A stretch of 64,000 bases of DNA, from positions 806,001-870,000 of the forward strand of contig NC_011671.1 in NCBI RefSeq assembly GCF_000150955.2, in the 5' to 3' direction. Within the stretch, counting starts at the first letter, position 1, and every line of letters begins with the position of its first letter. Positions 10,562 to 20,200 of the stretch are shown piece by piece. A program made the translations under genes and the position numbers. Origin of the DNA: Phaeodactylum tricornutum CCAP 1055/1 (taxonomy: Eukaryota > Bacillariophyta > Bacillariophyceae > Surirellales > Neidiaceae). The notes beneath the pieces were generated by a model that saw nothing but the letters and a program-made list of their open reading frames with translations, was not told the DNA's origin and ran no database searches.

Positions 10562-11073
10562 GGTGTATGTACTAATATTATAGTATCGTTGTTTGGAGCG
10601 CTACAACAACTACTACCAGTATGGACTGCGCGTATTACGAGCCGCAACCAAGGGAACACGAAAGATCTCTCTCCCGGTGCGGCACCGGCGGCGTCCCACG
10701 GAACTTGCGCCGACACAGGCTGTAGTGCGGGAGGAGCGAACATTGGCTGTTAGCGACGCCTCTATATAGGATAGTTAACGTCGGTTCAACGTCTTTTGAG
10801 TGGGTTGGTACGATGGACTGGAAAGTCACAGTCACTCGACACGAACGGTACGGTACCACGCCAAAAGTTCCGAAGATTGGCAGGGTATTTGCGTGCGTGC
10901 GTGCGTCGATCCGCAAGGCAGTCCCTGTTTGAGTCTGTCTGTCAGTCAGTCTGTCTGTCGAGTTCAAATCCCGAGTCGAATCTCAGAGGCACGTCAATTC
11001 ACTGTCAGTCACCAAACCGTAGTGTGGCACGGAAATTCTCTCCCCCGTCCCACTTTTTCGGTCGGGAAAAACC
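10562..11073. other. Divergent promoter region with simple repeats
   Basis: This 512-bp spacer lies between the divergently transcribed V-ATPase G and phosphotransferase genes. A TATATA element lies near 10762. Short tandem repeats (GCGT units near 10890-10908 and GTCT/CAGT units near 10930-10960) make up part of the middle. No coding content is recognised. Confidence 0.5.
10888..10961. repeat. Simple tetranucleotide repeats (GCGT)n and (GTCT/CAGT)n
   Basis: Two short, imperfect tetranucleotide runs are separated by about 20 bp in the divergent promoter spacer. Each has only about four to seven units, so length variation between haplotypes would be expected. Confidence 0.7.
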
Positions 11074-12621
11074 ATGGATCGTTTGGTATCTCGTGTCCCT
11101 GGGACCATGGCGTCTACGCCAGCGGACGACAGCGTATCCCCGGACCATTCTTGTTTTCCGTCATGTCCACAACACATTGTTGCTTACATCGAGGAGCATT
11201 TCGGTCCAATAACCGGTATAACCGAGGCGCAATCAGCCCAGCAGCGGGTCCTCCTTCTGTCGGTAACGGCCCGGGATGGACCCTACTCCGACGAATCCGA
11301 GGACGCGCAGCTTTCTCATTCGCCACACACCCCACGGACGACATTGGTCGACATTAAACTGGTGGTACGCATTTGGAAGGGTGGGAGTCGTTGGTGGAAT
11401 CTGCATCAACCCACCGCGGCTGCCGTACAGGCGTTGGCGCGATCCGAAATCGCCGGCTACCGGGTCGCGCGGCACTGCCTACGACGCTCCGTGCCGGACA
11501 CGATCACTACTACCACTACCACCCATCACCAACGCAATTGCCACGAATTGAATACTCCGACGACGACAGTCGATTGCCATGGTAGGGATCCATCCCCCAC
11601 ACACCGCCCCGCGTTACGCATACCCCGGGTACGGTATGAGTGCCTCCCCGAACCGCAGCGCGATGCGGCCGGGAATGCGGCGCCCTGGGCCGTCCTGGAG
11701 TATATCGGTGCGGACGGCGACTTGTCTACTGACGACTCCTGGATTACCGGAATGATCCGGACGCGGACGGAATTTGGATTGGACGAACCTCATCCCCGCT
11801 GGGGAAGGGTCCCCACGGAACGAGCGTTGGAGTACACGCTCCTGGTCCTGCGAAGTGTCATTCTACCGCTCCACCGGAGTATGAACGCCACGCCGAACCA
11901 CGACGATATCCCCGGAATCGACGGCTTGCATGGATACCGGAATTGTTGTAGTGGCGATCGCACTGAAGCGAACAACCCGAGAGGAATAGGATTTTCGGAC
12001 ATGCTCCAGCTCTACGAACGGACGGTCCACAAGCTCAACGCCTTGGTAACGACCCCGGCGACAAGAGACGACCGTAAACTTGCCAAAGGGGTGGAATTAT
12101 TGGCATTCGCTGTCACGAAACTACAAAAAGATGCGTCGTTTCTGGCCGAGTCTTCTATTTTATCATTGCTTCCGCCGGTTCTTTGCCATATGGACTGCCA
12201 ACCACAGAATCTATTGTTCGTCAAGTGCGCGACCACGTCATTGTCACCGACCGCGTCGCCGAAACCAGACGATCCCGTGTTGCGGGTAGAGGTGTCGTCC
12301 GTATTGGATTGGGAAGAAGCGGCGTACGCCGATCCCCGCTTCGAACTCCTTTTGCTTTGCCGCAAAGTTTGTGCGAATCGATCACAGGCCGACCGCGTTT
12401 GGGAAACGTATCGCCGGGAGCTTCCACAACCACACCTCGGGCCGATCGATCCCTGGTTGCGATTGGAAACGGTCCATTCCCTGACAACACTGCTGCTGCA
12501 AGCAATGAAGGTCGGGGGTCGGTCTCCGTGGGAATCGCAACCAGACTTGTGGGGAAAGATCCAACGTGAATTTCAACGATTGCCCGATTCGTGGGACATT
12601 CATCTCGACTCTTCCCTATAA
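11074..12621 (+). CDS. APH/choline-kinase-like phosphotransferase
   Basis: This single-exon protein of 515 residues has an aminoglycoside-phosphotransferase fold, the family that includes small-molecule kinases and fructosamine- or choline-kinase relatives. The Brenner catalytic motif is clear near residues 370-382 (LCHMDCQPQNLLF: H-x-D-x4-N). The metal-binding motif follows near 410-430 (SVLDWEEAAYADPRFELLLL, with the Asp of 'LDW'). The N-lobe contains a likely beta-strand lysine region (VDIKLVVRIWKG). Two Thr/His-rich, low-complexity inserts (around residues 145-185 and 280-310) interrupt the core. The substrate cannot be deduced. It ends 40 bp from the convergent membrane kinase gene. Confidence 0.75.
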   Translation: MDRLVSRVPGTMASTPADDSVSPDHSCFPSCPQHIVAYIEEHFGPITGITEAQSAQQRVLLLSVTARDGPYSDESEDAQLSHSPHTPRTTLVDIKLVVRIWKGGSRWWNLHQPTAAAVQALARSEIAGYRVARHCLRRSVPDTITTTTTTHHQRNCHELNTPTTTVDCHGRDPSPTHRPALRIPRVRYECLPEPQRDAAGNAAPWAVLEYIGADGDLSTDDSWITGMIRTRTEFGLDEPHPRWGRVPTERALEYTLLVLRSVILPLHRSMNATPNHDDIPGIDGLHGYRNCCSGDRTEANNPRGIGFSDMLQLYERTVHKLNALVTTPATRDDRKLAKGVELLAFAVTKLQKDASFLAESSILSLLPPVLCHMDCQPQNLLFVKCATTSLSPTASPKPDDPVLRVEVSSVLDWEEAAYADPRFELLLLCRKVCANRSQADRVWETYRRELPQPHLGPIDPWLRLETVHSLTTLLLQAMKVGGRSPWESQPDLWGKIQREFQRLPDSWDIHLDSSL

Positions 12622-12661
12622 TAACAGTCTCCTCTTTGTTTTGTATTTGAATACCATCACG

Positions 12662-14365
12662 TCAGCCCTTGGGTTCAATCACGTCTTCAGACTCGTCGTC
12701 GGATTCGTCGTCCGGCTCTTCGTTCTCGACAACCGGGTCCGGTTCCTGTTCTTCTTCCTCCGGTTGTTCGTGCGGCAATCGATGCTTGGTTTTGGTATTC
12801 TTCAAGGCGTCCAAAAGCACAATAGCTACTTCGTAAGCCGTCCCGCGGTCCTCGGATCGTTTAGCGAAACACAGATCCATGGCTTTGCGGAACGCCCGGA
12901 CGACGGGATCTTTGGAAGTCGCAAAGTGTCCCATCAGCACCGGCGGGTCCCCCCGCGCCACTACCTCGCGAACCTCGTCCATCCGGTAGGCTTTCATTTT
13001 CCCGCGCGGCGCGTGGGTCGTCAGTACGTGAAAGAGCAAATTCCCGAGGGCGTACACGTCCACCATTTCGTCGAGAAGCGGAGCGGTACCACTGGCGTTC
13101 CCGAACCCGACTTCTTCGGGCGCCCGCCACCACGGTTGGTGCATGCGGCCGGGAAATCCACAAGTACGGTTGGTCGCGGGATTGTAGGTGAGAAATTCAG
13201 CGATATTGAAATCGTTAATTTTGGGAATACCGCCGGCAAAGAGCGCCACGTTGCGGGGATTGAGGTCGTAGTGGACCATTCCGGCCGGGGCGTAGGGATC
13301 GTGCGTACCGGCTTGGTGAATATGGGCAACGCCCAAGGCGACACTGGCGCCCAGGCGGAGTTTGATCGCCATGGCGCGGGCGTCGTGTTTGCCCCGGACG
13401 CGCCGGTCAAAGTCTTCGAGATTGGCCACGCCGCCGAAGGGGAAATTGGCGTATTCGTTGACGGCCGATTGTCCGCAGTAGCCGTATACGTTGACGACGT
13501 AATCGGAATGGGTAAGTCGTTCCATAGCGACGGCGTCGCGGCGGTGGAGTTCGTAGTACTCGGGTTCGAATTCCCGAACGATGCGGAGGGTTTTCAGTAC
13601 GACGGTTTCGGGTTGGAAGGGTGTTTTGTGATGGTGTCGGTTGTGTTTGTCGGTGGCGGGGACAGCGGTGGTGTCGTGATGGCCCGTGTGTTCGTACTTC
13701 CAGGTGGTCCGGAACCAACCTTCGCCGAGCTTGGACAAACGGCCCTCATCCGTGCGGAGTGAAGCACCTTCTCGTGTCTGCAAGAGGGATATTTCGTGTA
13801 CAAGGTTACAGTTGGGGAATGACTGGGTCTGCCACTCGGCGAGGGGGAGGCAGGTAGTGTTGCCGTCTTCGGAGAGCGGAACTTTGTCGGTTTCGCGGAT
13901 GAAGTCGTCGCGGGGTAGGAGAACTCTATTTTCGTACGCAATACTGGGGTACCGAATGGGAGTGGTGAATAGTAGTGACGGCGGTGATTGGGGAGAACGT
14001 ATCCGCACGTGATGGTGGCCTTTGGTATTGTCGTCGTCCCAGTAGACGACCCGGGGTGGTGCATCGGTCCGACGTGGTGACGGTCGTGCTGGCGGTCCAC
14101 GCGGCAACGACGGGGGCAAGGAGGGAGTAGGGGATTGGGGAGTTCGGACGGACCAGACTGTCCACGCGCAGATTCCGACGGTCTCGTCCGCACAGTACAA
14201 AACGTTGCCCCACCAAAGGGCCACAACGATCCAGATGACGACAACGACGAGACCGCCGACGCCGAGGGCGGTTCGGGACCCGAACGGACGATGAGTGAAC
14301 CGCCATCGTCGTGTGCGGGTCTTGGCTGACAAAGTGGATGTTGTCGTGGATGCATCGGTCGACAC
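12662..14365 (-). CDS. Single-pass membrane protein kinase, DFN variant (5' end unresolved)
   Basis: The frame encodes at least 567 residues. A short Arg-rich N-terminus is followed by a transmembrane helix (LVVVVIWIVVALWWG), a linker of about 150 residues and a eukaryotic-type kinase domain. Kinase landmarks are a glycine-loop remnant (KLGEGWFRTTW), the VLK lysine (ETVVLKTL), a catalytic loop HYDLNPRN in place of HRDxxxxN, a metal-binding motif DFN in place of DFG, and APE (WWRAPEEV). The tail is highly acidic. By the positive-inside rule the kinase domain would face the lumen or cell exterior. No in-frame ATG precedes the helix: the frame opens at a TGA at 14498-14500 and the coordinate given is a GTG. 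A short upstream exon is therefore likely. A CAG acceptor near 14390 exists, but no convincing donor was found. Confidence 0.75.
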   Translation of the reverse strand: MSTDASTTTSTLSAKTRTRRWRFTHRPFGSRTALGVGGLVVVVIWIVVALWWGNVLYCADETVGICAWTVWSVRTPQSPTPSLPPSLPRGPPARPSPRRTDAPPRVVYWDDDNTKGHHHVRIRSPQSPPSLLFTTPIRYPSIAYENRVLLPRDDFIRETDKVPLSEDGNTTCLPLAEWQTQSFPNCNLVHEISLLQTREGASLRTDEGRLSKLGEGWFRTTWKYEHTGHHDTTAVPATDKHNRHHHKTPFQPETVVLKTLRIVREFEPEYYELHRRDAVAMERLTHSDYVVNVYGYCGQSAVNEYANFPFGGVANLEDFDRRVRGKHDARAMAIKLRLGASVALGVAHIHQAGTHDPYAPAGMVHYDLNPRNVALFAGGIPKINDFNIAEFLTYNPATNRTCGFPGRMHQPWWRAPEEVGFGNASGTAPLLDEMVDVYALGNLLFHVLTTHAPRGKMKAYRMDEVREVVARGDPPVLMGHFATSKDPVVRAFRKAMDLCFAKRSEDRGTAYEVAIVLLDALKNTKTKHRLPHEQPEEEEQEPDPVVENEEPDDESDDESEDVIEPKG

Positions 14366-15362
14366 GATCGTTCGCGAAGCATCTGGGGAAAGCGAGGGTC
14401 GGGTGGATCGGTGGCGAATGTTGGGACCCGTCAGTTGATTCGTTGTTGTCGACGACGTGTGAGAGGACGAAACATTAGTGGCGGTCGTTGTTGTTCGTCA
14501 TCGCAATGGAAGATGAAACCTTTGGATATTGTACCCGCGGGGAACGACAACTCTTTGGTGGAGCCATGGCTTGGGACCACTGGTTAGAATTTGTACTGTT
14601 ACGGAGGTATTGGAAGGGTGTCGCGGCAAGAGGAAACGACGAAAACCCACTCGGGTGTGCCCGGACGGAGCCGTAGGTAAGTCCTTCGTGGGTTGGTGCC
14701 TCGGGCTGTGTCCTCCTCGTACTCTACTTGCGCGTAGAACGACGGTAGGTACCAAAACTGTTGACGGTGACGACGATTGACTCTTGGTTGTCGTCCCGGG
14801 TACTTTTTTGGTTGTTTGGTTGTTTGACAACGTCTCCGTCACCGCTGGCTCGGCGGAGTGTCGGACCTATCCGTATTCCGGTAGTCCGTTGAATTGTCTC
14901 TGGGTAGGTGCGTGTCCCGTTCGTCGAAGGATTTCCTAGCTAGGCACCTCTTTTGTTCCCATGGCCAATCGAACTCACGCCGTCGGGCGAACTCGGATAA
15001 TACCAGAGTACAATTGACTGTTACAATTAGTTGCCGTATTTCAGTTACCGACACGGGTCCCGCTTGGCAGAATCCCGATACCCCACGAACCGGCGTCCGG
15101 GATTGTCTGTCCCGTGTTGGACGTCAAGAGAGAGACGAACGATCCGATGGGTCGCGAGTACCGGACCGGACCCAACGCTCATCTCGTACCGGGTTCCCTT
15201 ACTGGATTTCGTCCGACCTTGCGGACAAAACCCGCAACGGGGGGACACGGATTGTGGTGTGTTCGGCTGACAGTGAATAATTGATTGATCGCACAGGATA
15301 CCTCTCCCCATCCCCCCCAATCTGGTTCGATTGTGTCAACACCGACAATCCCTTTTTGGGTA
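14366..15362. other. Divergent spacer, kinase and TMEM65-GAF genes
   Basis: About 1 kb lies between two divergent genes. It probably contains the missing first exon of the kinase (minus strand) and both promoters. On the minus strand an open stretch (14842-14498) shares the kinase frame upstream of the TGA but resembles no known domain. Nothing else was identified. Confidence 0.4.
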
Positions 15363-17168
15363 ATGGTGGGAATGTGGTGGTATCGTGTGGGTCACAGTCG
15401 TCGACTCGGATCCGTATCGACACGGACACGAGACTGTACCGTCCTACGCACACCGCTGTTGGTTGCATCATCGTCGTCATCGTCCTTTACACACCGTATC
15501 CTACCGTGTGCGTCGTGGCACACGGCAACCATTCGTACTTTATGGCGTCATTCGAATCATTGTCGTCGTAGTCGGCACGTCCACGGATCGTTCGGTGGCA
15601 ACGGCGGCGGTGTCCTTCGCACCTTTTCCCACCACTCTCGGCATTCACATCCGCGTGTGCGTTCCTCGATTACCACCACCAGCACCACAACAATTACCCG
15701 TCGCACCACCACCACCACTACTACGGCATCTTCTGCCACGCCCACAACGTCCACCACAAAGTCGCTGACGGACACGTTGGAGCAGTTGGGGGAACAACAA
15801 GTCTGGCACGGATGGGTCACCGAGCTGTCTCCCACACAACAGACGCAACTCGCCAATCTACTCTCACGGGTGCACTCGGCCCACGCCACCACCACAACAA
15901 CAACAACAACCAGTGATACCTCCGCAACAATAACCAATGTCGAGGAACCCACCCGGGAACAATTGCGACGCGTGGCCTTGGTCACCGCCGTGCCCTTTGT
16001 CGGCTTTGGCATTATGGACAACGCCGTCATGATTCTCGCCGGAGACGCGATTGATACCAGTCTAGGTGTACTCCTGGGGATATCGACCATGTGTGCCGCC
16101 GCGATTGGCAACATTGTCAGTGACGTGGCTGGCATTATGCTCGGGACCGTCATTGAAGATTTTTGTACCAATCAATTGGGTTTGCACGCACCACCACTCT
16201 CCACGGCCCAACGGCAATTGCGTTCGGTGCGCTTCGCCAATCAGTTTGGCTGTGCCGTCGGTATTGTCATTGGTTGCATTATCGGGATGCTCCCTTTGCT
16301 CTTTATTGACTCGCAGAAAGTACAAGTCCGCAAACGACAAGCCGTCATGGACGGCATTTTTCAGGACGTTGTTACGGAGGCGGGAAGTCTGGTCGGAGCC
16401 CAAACCACCGTCCTCTTTCTCCTCGTGGATCCACCACCCACGGTCGACCATTCCTCCAACAACTGGAGACACTCCTCGCACGTCCTCACCTCCTCCACCA
16501 TCCCCACACCGACTCCAGACGGCACCTTTCTCTACGCCAAGTACGCTCGTCGGGGCGAGGACCACGCCTCGCTGGCCGGCGCCGCTACCACTACCCACAA
16601 GTCCGTCTCGGCCCTTCCACCGGAACGGGTCCTCATTCCCCTCGGCCGTGGTATCGTTTCCCGTGCCGCCCTCACGGCCGAAGCGTGGAACATTGCCGAT
16701 GTACACGCGGAACCAGATTTCGGTACCGAAGTAGCCGCCGTCGTGACCGATCAACCCGAGACTATCCGCAACATGGTGGTGGTTCCCGTACTGGACGGTG
16801 CCGGTCGCGCCATTGCCGTACTGCAGGCCGTCAACAAGATACACAAGGGCCGCGCCGCTGCCGTTTCCAACGACATCACGCCGCTCGCCTCCGGTCACCG
16901 ACGAGACGATGCCCCGGCACCGCCCGTCATTGCGCAAGAAGCCGCCGCCTCGGCGGTGCCGAAATCCTTCACGGCCTCCGACGTGCAAATACTCAAAGCC
17001 TTGGCGTCGCATATTTCCGTCGCCCTCCAACGGAACTCGGCCGACGACGTCGAATTGCGTCTCAAAGATACCATCCGGATGCTCAAGGACTACGGCTTGG
17101 CCGGCTTGGACAAGACCCCATCCACGGGGACGGGAACGCGATCACGATTCTTGTTTCCCGAAACGTAA
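15363..17168 (+). CDS. TMEM65-GAF fusion protein
   Basis: The first in-frame ATG is at 15363 (a second at 15372), giving about 601 residues. The N-terminal 150 residues are rich in Arg, Ser, Thr and His and almost free of acidic residues, consistent with a mitochondrial presequence followed by a Thr-rich spacer. Residues around 200-310 match TMEM65: AVPFVGFGIMDNAVMILAG and LGISTMCAAAIGNIVSDVAG correspond closely to the human helices, ending in GCIIGMLPLLF. Human TMEM65 is an inner-mitochondrial-membrane protein linked to sodium-calcium exchange. Residues around 335-560 form a GAF domain (GRGIVSRAALTAEAWNIADV, then VVPVLDGAGRAIAVLQAVNK), the ligand-binding module of phosphodiesterases and cyclases, with an insert before the final helix. 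A ligand-gated mitochondrial transporter or regulator is inferred. It ends 100 bp before the convergent TPX2-like gene. Confidence 0.8.
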   Translation: MVGMWWYRVGHSRRLGSVSTRTRDCTVLRTPLLVASSSSSSFTHRILPCASWHTATIRTLWRHSNHCRRSRHVHGSFGGNGGGVLRTFSHHSRHSHPRVRSSITTTSTTTITRRTTTTTTTASSATPTTSTTKSLTDTLEQLGEQQVWHGWVTELSPTQQTQLANLLSRVHSAHATTTTTTTTSDTSATITNVEEPTREQLRRVALVTAVPFVGFGIMDNAVMILAGDAIDTSLGVLLGISTMCAAAIGNIVSDVAGIMLGTVIEDFCTNQLGLHAPPLSTAQRQLRSVRFANQFGCAVGIVIGCIIGMLPLLFIDSQKVQVRKRQAVMDGIFQDVVTEAGSLVGAQTTVLFLLVDPPPTVDHSSNNWRHSSHVLTSSTIPTPTPDGTFLYAKYARRGEDHASLAGAATTTHKSVSALPPERVLIPLGRGIVSRAALTAEAWNIADVHAEPDFGTEVAAVVTDQPETIRNMVVVPVLDGAGRAIAVLQAVNKIHKGRAAAVSNDITPLASGHRRDDAPAPPVIAQEAAASAVPKSFTASDVQILKALASHISVALQRNSADDVELRLKDTIRMLKDYGLAGLDKTPSTGTGTRSRFLFPET

Positions 17169-17268
17169 CCGTTTTTGAAAGGGCCTGTACGGGTAGTAGG
17201 GTAAGGAATGGCTTTAAAATTAGTGTGGGGTTGCTTATGCTTCCAGGCGGTTCCCATACGTATTCTCT

Positions 17269-20200
17269 CTAGTCCTCGGACACGACGTCGTTTGGCGATG
17301 CATTGTCCCAGAATCCAGCACGAATCGTGGTTGCCGTCGGGATCATTCCACCCTGACTGACTGGTAATCGACGACGTTCCTGCAATTCCTCCTCCTCTTC
17401 CGTCTCCCGTCGTTCGGCAGTCGCTCGCTCAATCGCCTCTCTCGCCAATCGTTTCCGCTCAACTTCTTCGTCGTAGGCTTTACGGACCAAAGCTCGCTTG
17501 GTGGACTCGAGGTTGGGCGGGGATACGGACGATGTCGGTGACGCGCTCGGTGCACGCGGTGACCTTTGCGGCGGCGTGTAGGTCGAGGCTGGCACGCGCT
17601 TAGCTTTAAAGGTGGAAAGACGACGCTGTTCCTCTTCCGCAGCCTGCAAGCTTTTGCTCCTTTCGTCGGTAAACGTTTGATGACGCGACAAGCTCTCGAG
17701 CTGAAAAGGCTGCGGTGTCGTGTGCTTGTGTTGCCGCAGTGGCGTGGCATCGGGGGGTGGAAGACTTTTAAAGGCACGTGCCTTGAAGAGCCTTTCCTTG
17801 TGCCGCCGTTCTTCCTCTTGGCGGAGTTTCTCTTCCTGTTGGCGTTGGTGCGCCTCATGGCGCACTGAGCTTTCCAAGACAAACGGTTTGGATGGTGGGG
17901 ATGGAATTTTGCGCAGTGCTTGGACTTGCTTCATGGCAAGATTGTGAATCCGAGCTTGACGCTCTTTTGCCTGAAGCTCTCGTTCCAGGGACAGCTTTTC
18001 CGATCGGGCACGCGACGCCTTGGCGGCGGCTTCTCGACGGGCGCTTTGCTGCGCCGTAGCAAACTGTGGTAACGTACCCGACGTTGGTGACGATGCGTTC
18101 GTGGAGGATTCGGTCGGTGACTTGAGTTTCGGTGCTGGTGCTTCCCATGTTGACTTTGGAGATGGGCGGGCACGGAATTGCTTGGCAAGCTCTTCCTCAT
18201 CGACATTAACTACAAGATTTTTCTTTTCCTTGTGAATTCTTTTGTCAATGGAAAACTCGAACGGCTCGGGACTCGTGTAAACACGTGCAGGTTTCGACGC
18301 TTCAATCGGTTGCACGAATACTGGCATAGGGCGGGCTTTAAATTTCTTATTCAGTTCTTTCAGATCCTCTTCTCGGTTTGGTGATCCGGTGCTAGGCTTG
18401 GACGATACCGCTCGTTGTTCAGAGCGAAAAGAAAAGGGGATGGGCATTGTCGACTTGCGGTTGGCAAGTTTATGTGAAGTTTTTTTAGTGCCGGCATTCG
18501 CATGGGTCTGGATTGGCTTGGCTCTATACGGATGGGACTTGACGTAATCGATCATTGCCTGCTCCTTGTCCGCCGTACTCTGAGGCAATTCGCGAACGGT
18601 CGTTTTGTGAAACTTTGGCGCTCGTGGAATCGTCAGTTTAGGTTCGTGCTTTTCGTTAGAAAAGGGGGTAGACTCGCGCAGTCCTTTCGTAAAGAATTCT
18701 GTCGGGTGCGACGACCTATGTTCCTTCGATCCTCCGGGAGTGGAAATTCGCTCACCGTACCGATCATTGGTTGCAAAATGTGGTGCCTGTGGAATTGTCA
18801 ATCCGTGTCGTTTGGTTGAGCTTGTGGAACCAATGGAAGTGTCATCACGCAAGCCTTTCATATGTGTCTCGCTGCTTTGGGCGAGTGTTGTGTCTTTTAC
18901 ACGAGTAATTTCCTTTTCCCCATGTCGAGCAGTAGTTGCAAATTTCGGTGCCTTTGGGACAGTCAAAGGAGGCCGCCCTGAACCCGTTGTCCTCGGTGGT
19001 AACGATTTTTCCTCTCTAAGTCCTTTCCCAAAAGAAGACAACTGTTGCGCAGATGTTGGCTCCTCAACGCTTCTGACCACAGAGCGTCGACCATATCTGG
19101 CATTTGTTGCAAAGTTTGGTGTCTTTGGGATTGTCGAAGGTTGCCTCGCGGACTTCTGAATATCAATGCTTAGCCGCGCTCGCGGAACTCCAGAGTTTCT
19201 TCTCGACCCGTTCTCCTTGTCAGCAGCTTGTTGCTGCTGCAACTGGCGCTGCCGCACGCGTTCTCGTGCTTTTGCAACTCCTTCTGCCGCTGAAACTCTA
19301 GGTGTTTTCTTTACGGGGGGAGCTTCCGGTTGTTGCATTCTTTGATGGGCCTGCATTCTTTGCCTAATCCGATCCCGTGCGGTGCCATTGGCTTCGTTAA
19401 TGTGTCGCGCGTGACTAGCCGCCGTGCTCTTTAGCAGTCGAGTGCTCACCGCCGGCTTTTGCCGACCCAAAGGTTCAGACAATCGAGATGCCCTTGGCTG
19501 AACATAATTGCGCGATGAAGCCATAGCCGCGCCAGACACTAAGCGATCAGTGGACTCAGCACTCGGAATATTTCGTTTGCTGCTGACCTCCGTTGCCTGC
19601 ATGAAGCGACTCGATGCTGCATCTCTTTGATGTTGCAAGCAAGCAGCCGCTTCCGCTGCCTGGCGTGCTGCCGAGCTCGGAACATGAATGTCAGTTGTAG
19701 GAGGTGAGTACACTGGGGCTGGTGGCGATAATACAACAGTACTAGGGGGCTGAAGATGCGGCGACGGTTGAACCGTGTTTGTTTTTGGTGATCCCCGGGT
19801 TTCCCTAAACACTAAATCAGCTGCGTTACCAGTGGGTGGAGATGGATTCGAGCGTCCGGATGGATCGACCTGCACACTCGCCACGTAGTCAGCGGCATCC
19901 GCGGAAGATTGCATGACTTCAGTCTCGGTTGCATTATGCATTGGACGCTTTGCCTTGGAACGACTCGATGCCGTACCTTGTAACAATCGATTCTGCGCAT
20001 TGGGCGATACAGTCGATCGCTGAGCTCTACTCGCGTTTGCCCTTTGGGTCAATCGACTCGAAAAGGAAGGAGTGGAAGGAGTTTTGGATGCCGCTTCCTG
20101 TCGAGCTCTACTTGCCGTCGTACCCTGCAATAACCGACTGGAAACACCAGGGCTTCTTCGCGGCTGAGAATCTGAATTCTCTCCTGATTGCGGACTCTTT

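Noticed and set aside
12566-13762. 398-codon plus-strand frame opposite the kinase gene
   Set aside because: It starts inside the end of the phosphotransferase gene and mirrors the kinase codons, and no family is seen.
16062-17030. 322-codon minus-strand frame opposite TMEM65-GAF
   Set aside because: It is a Gly-rich, low-complexity translation of the antisense strand of a well-supported gene.
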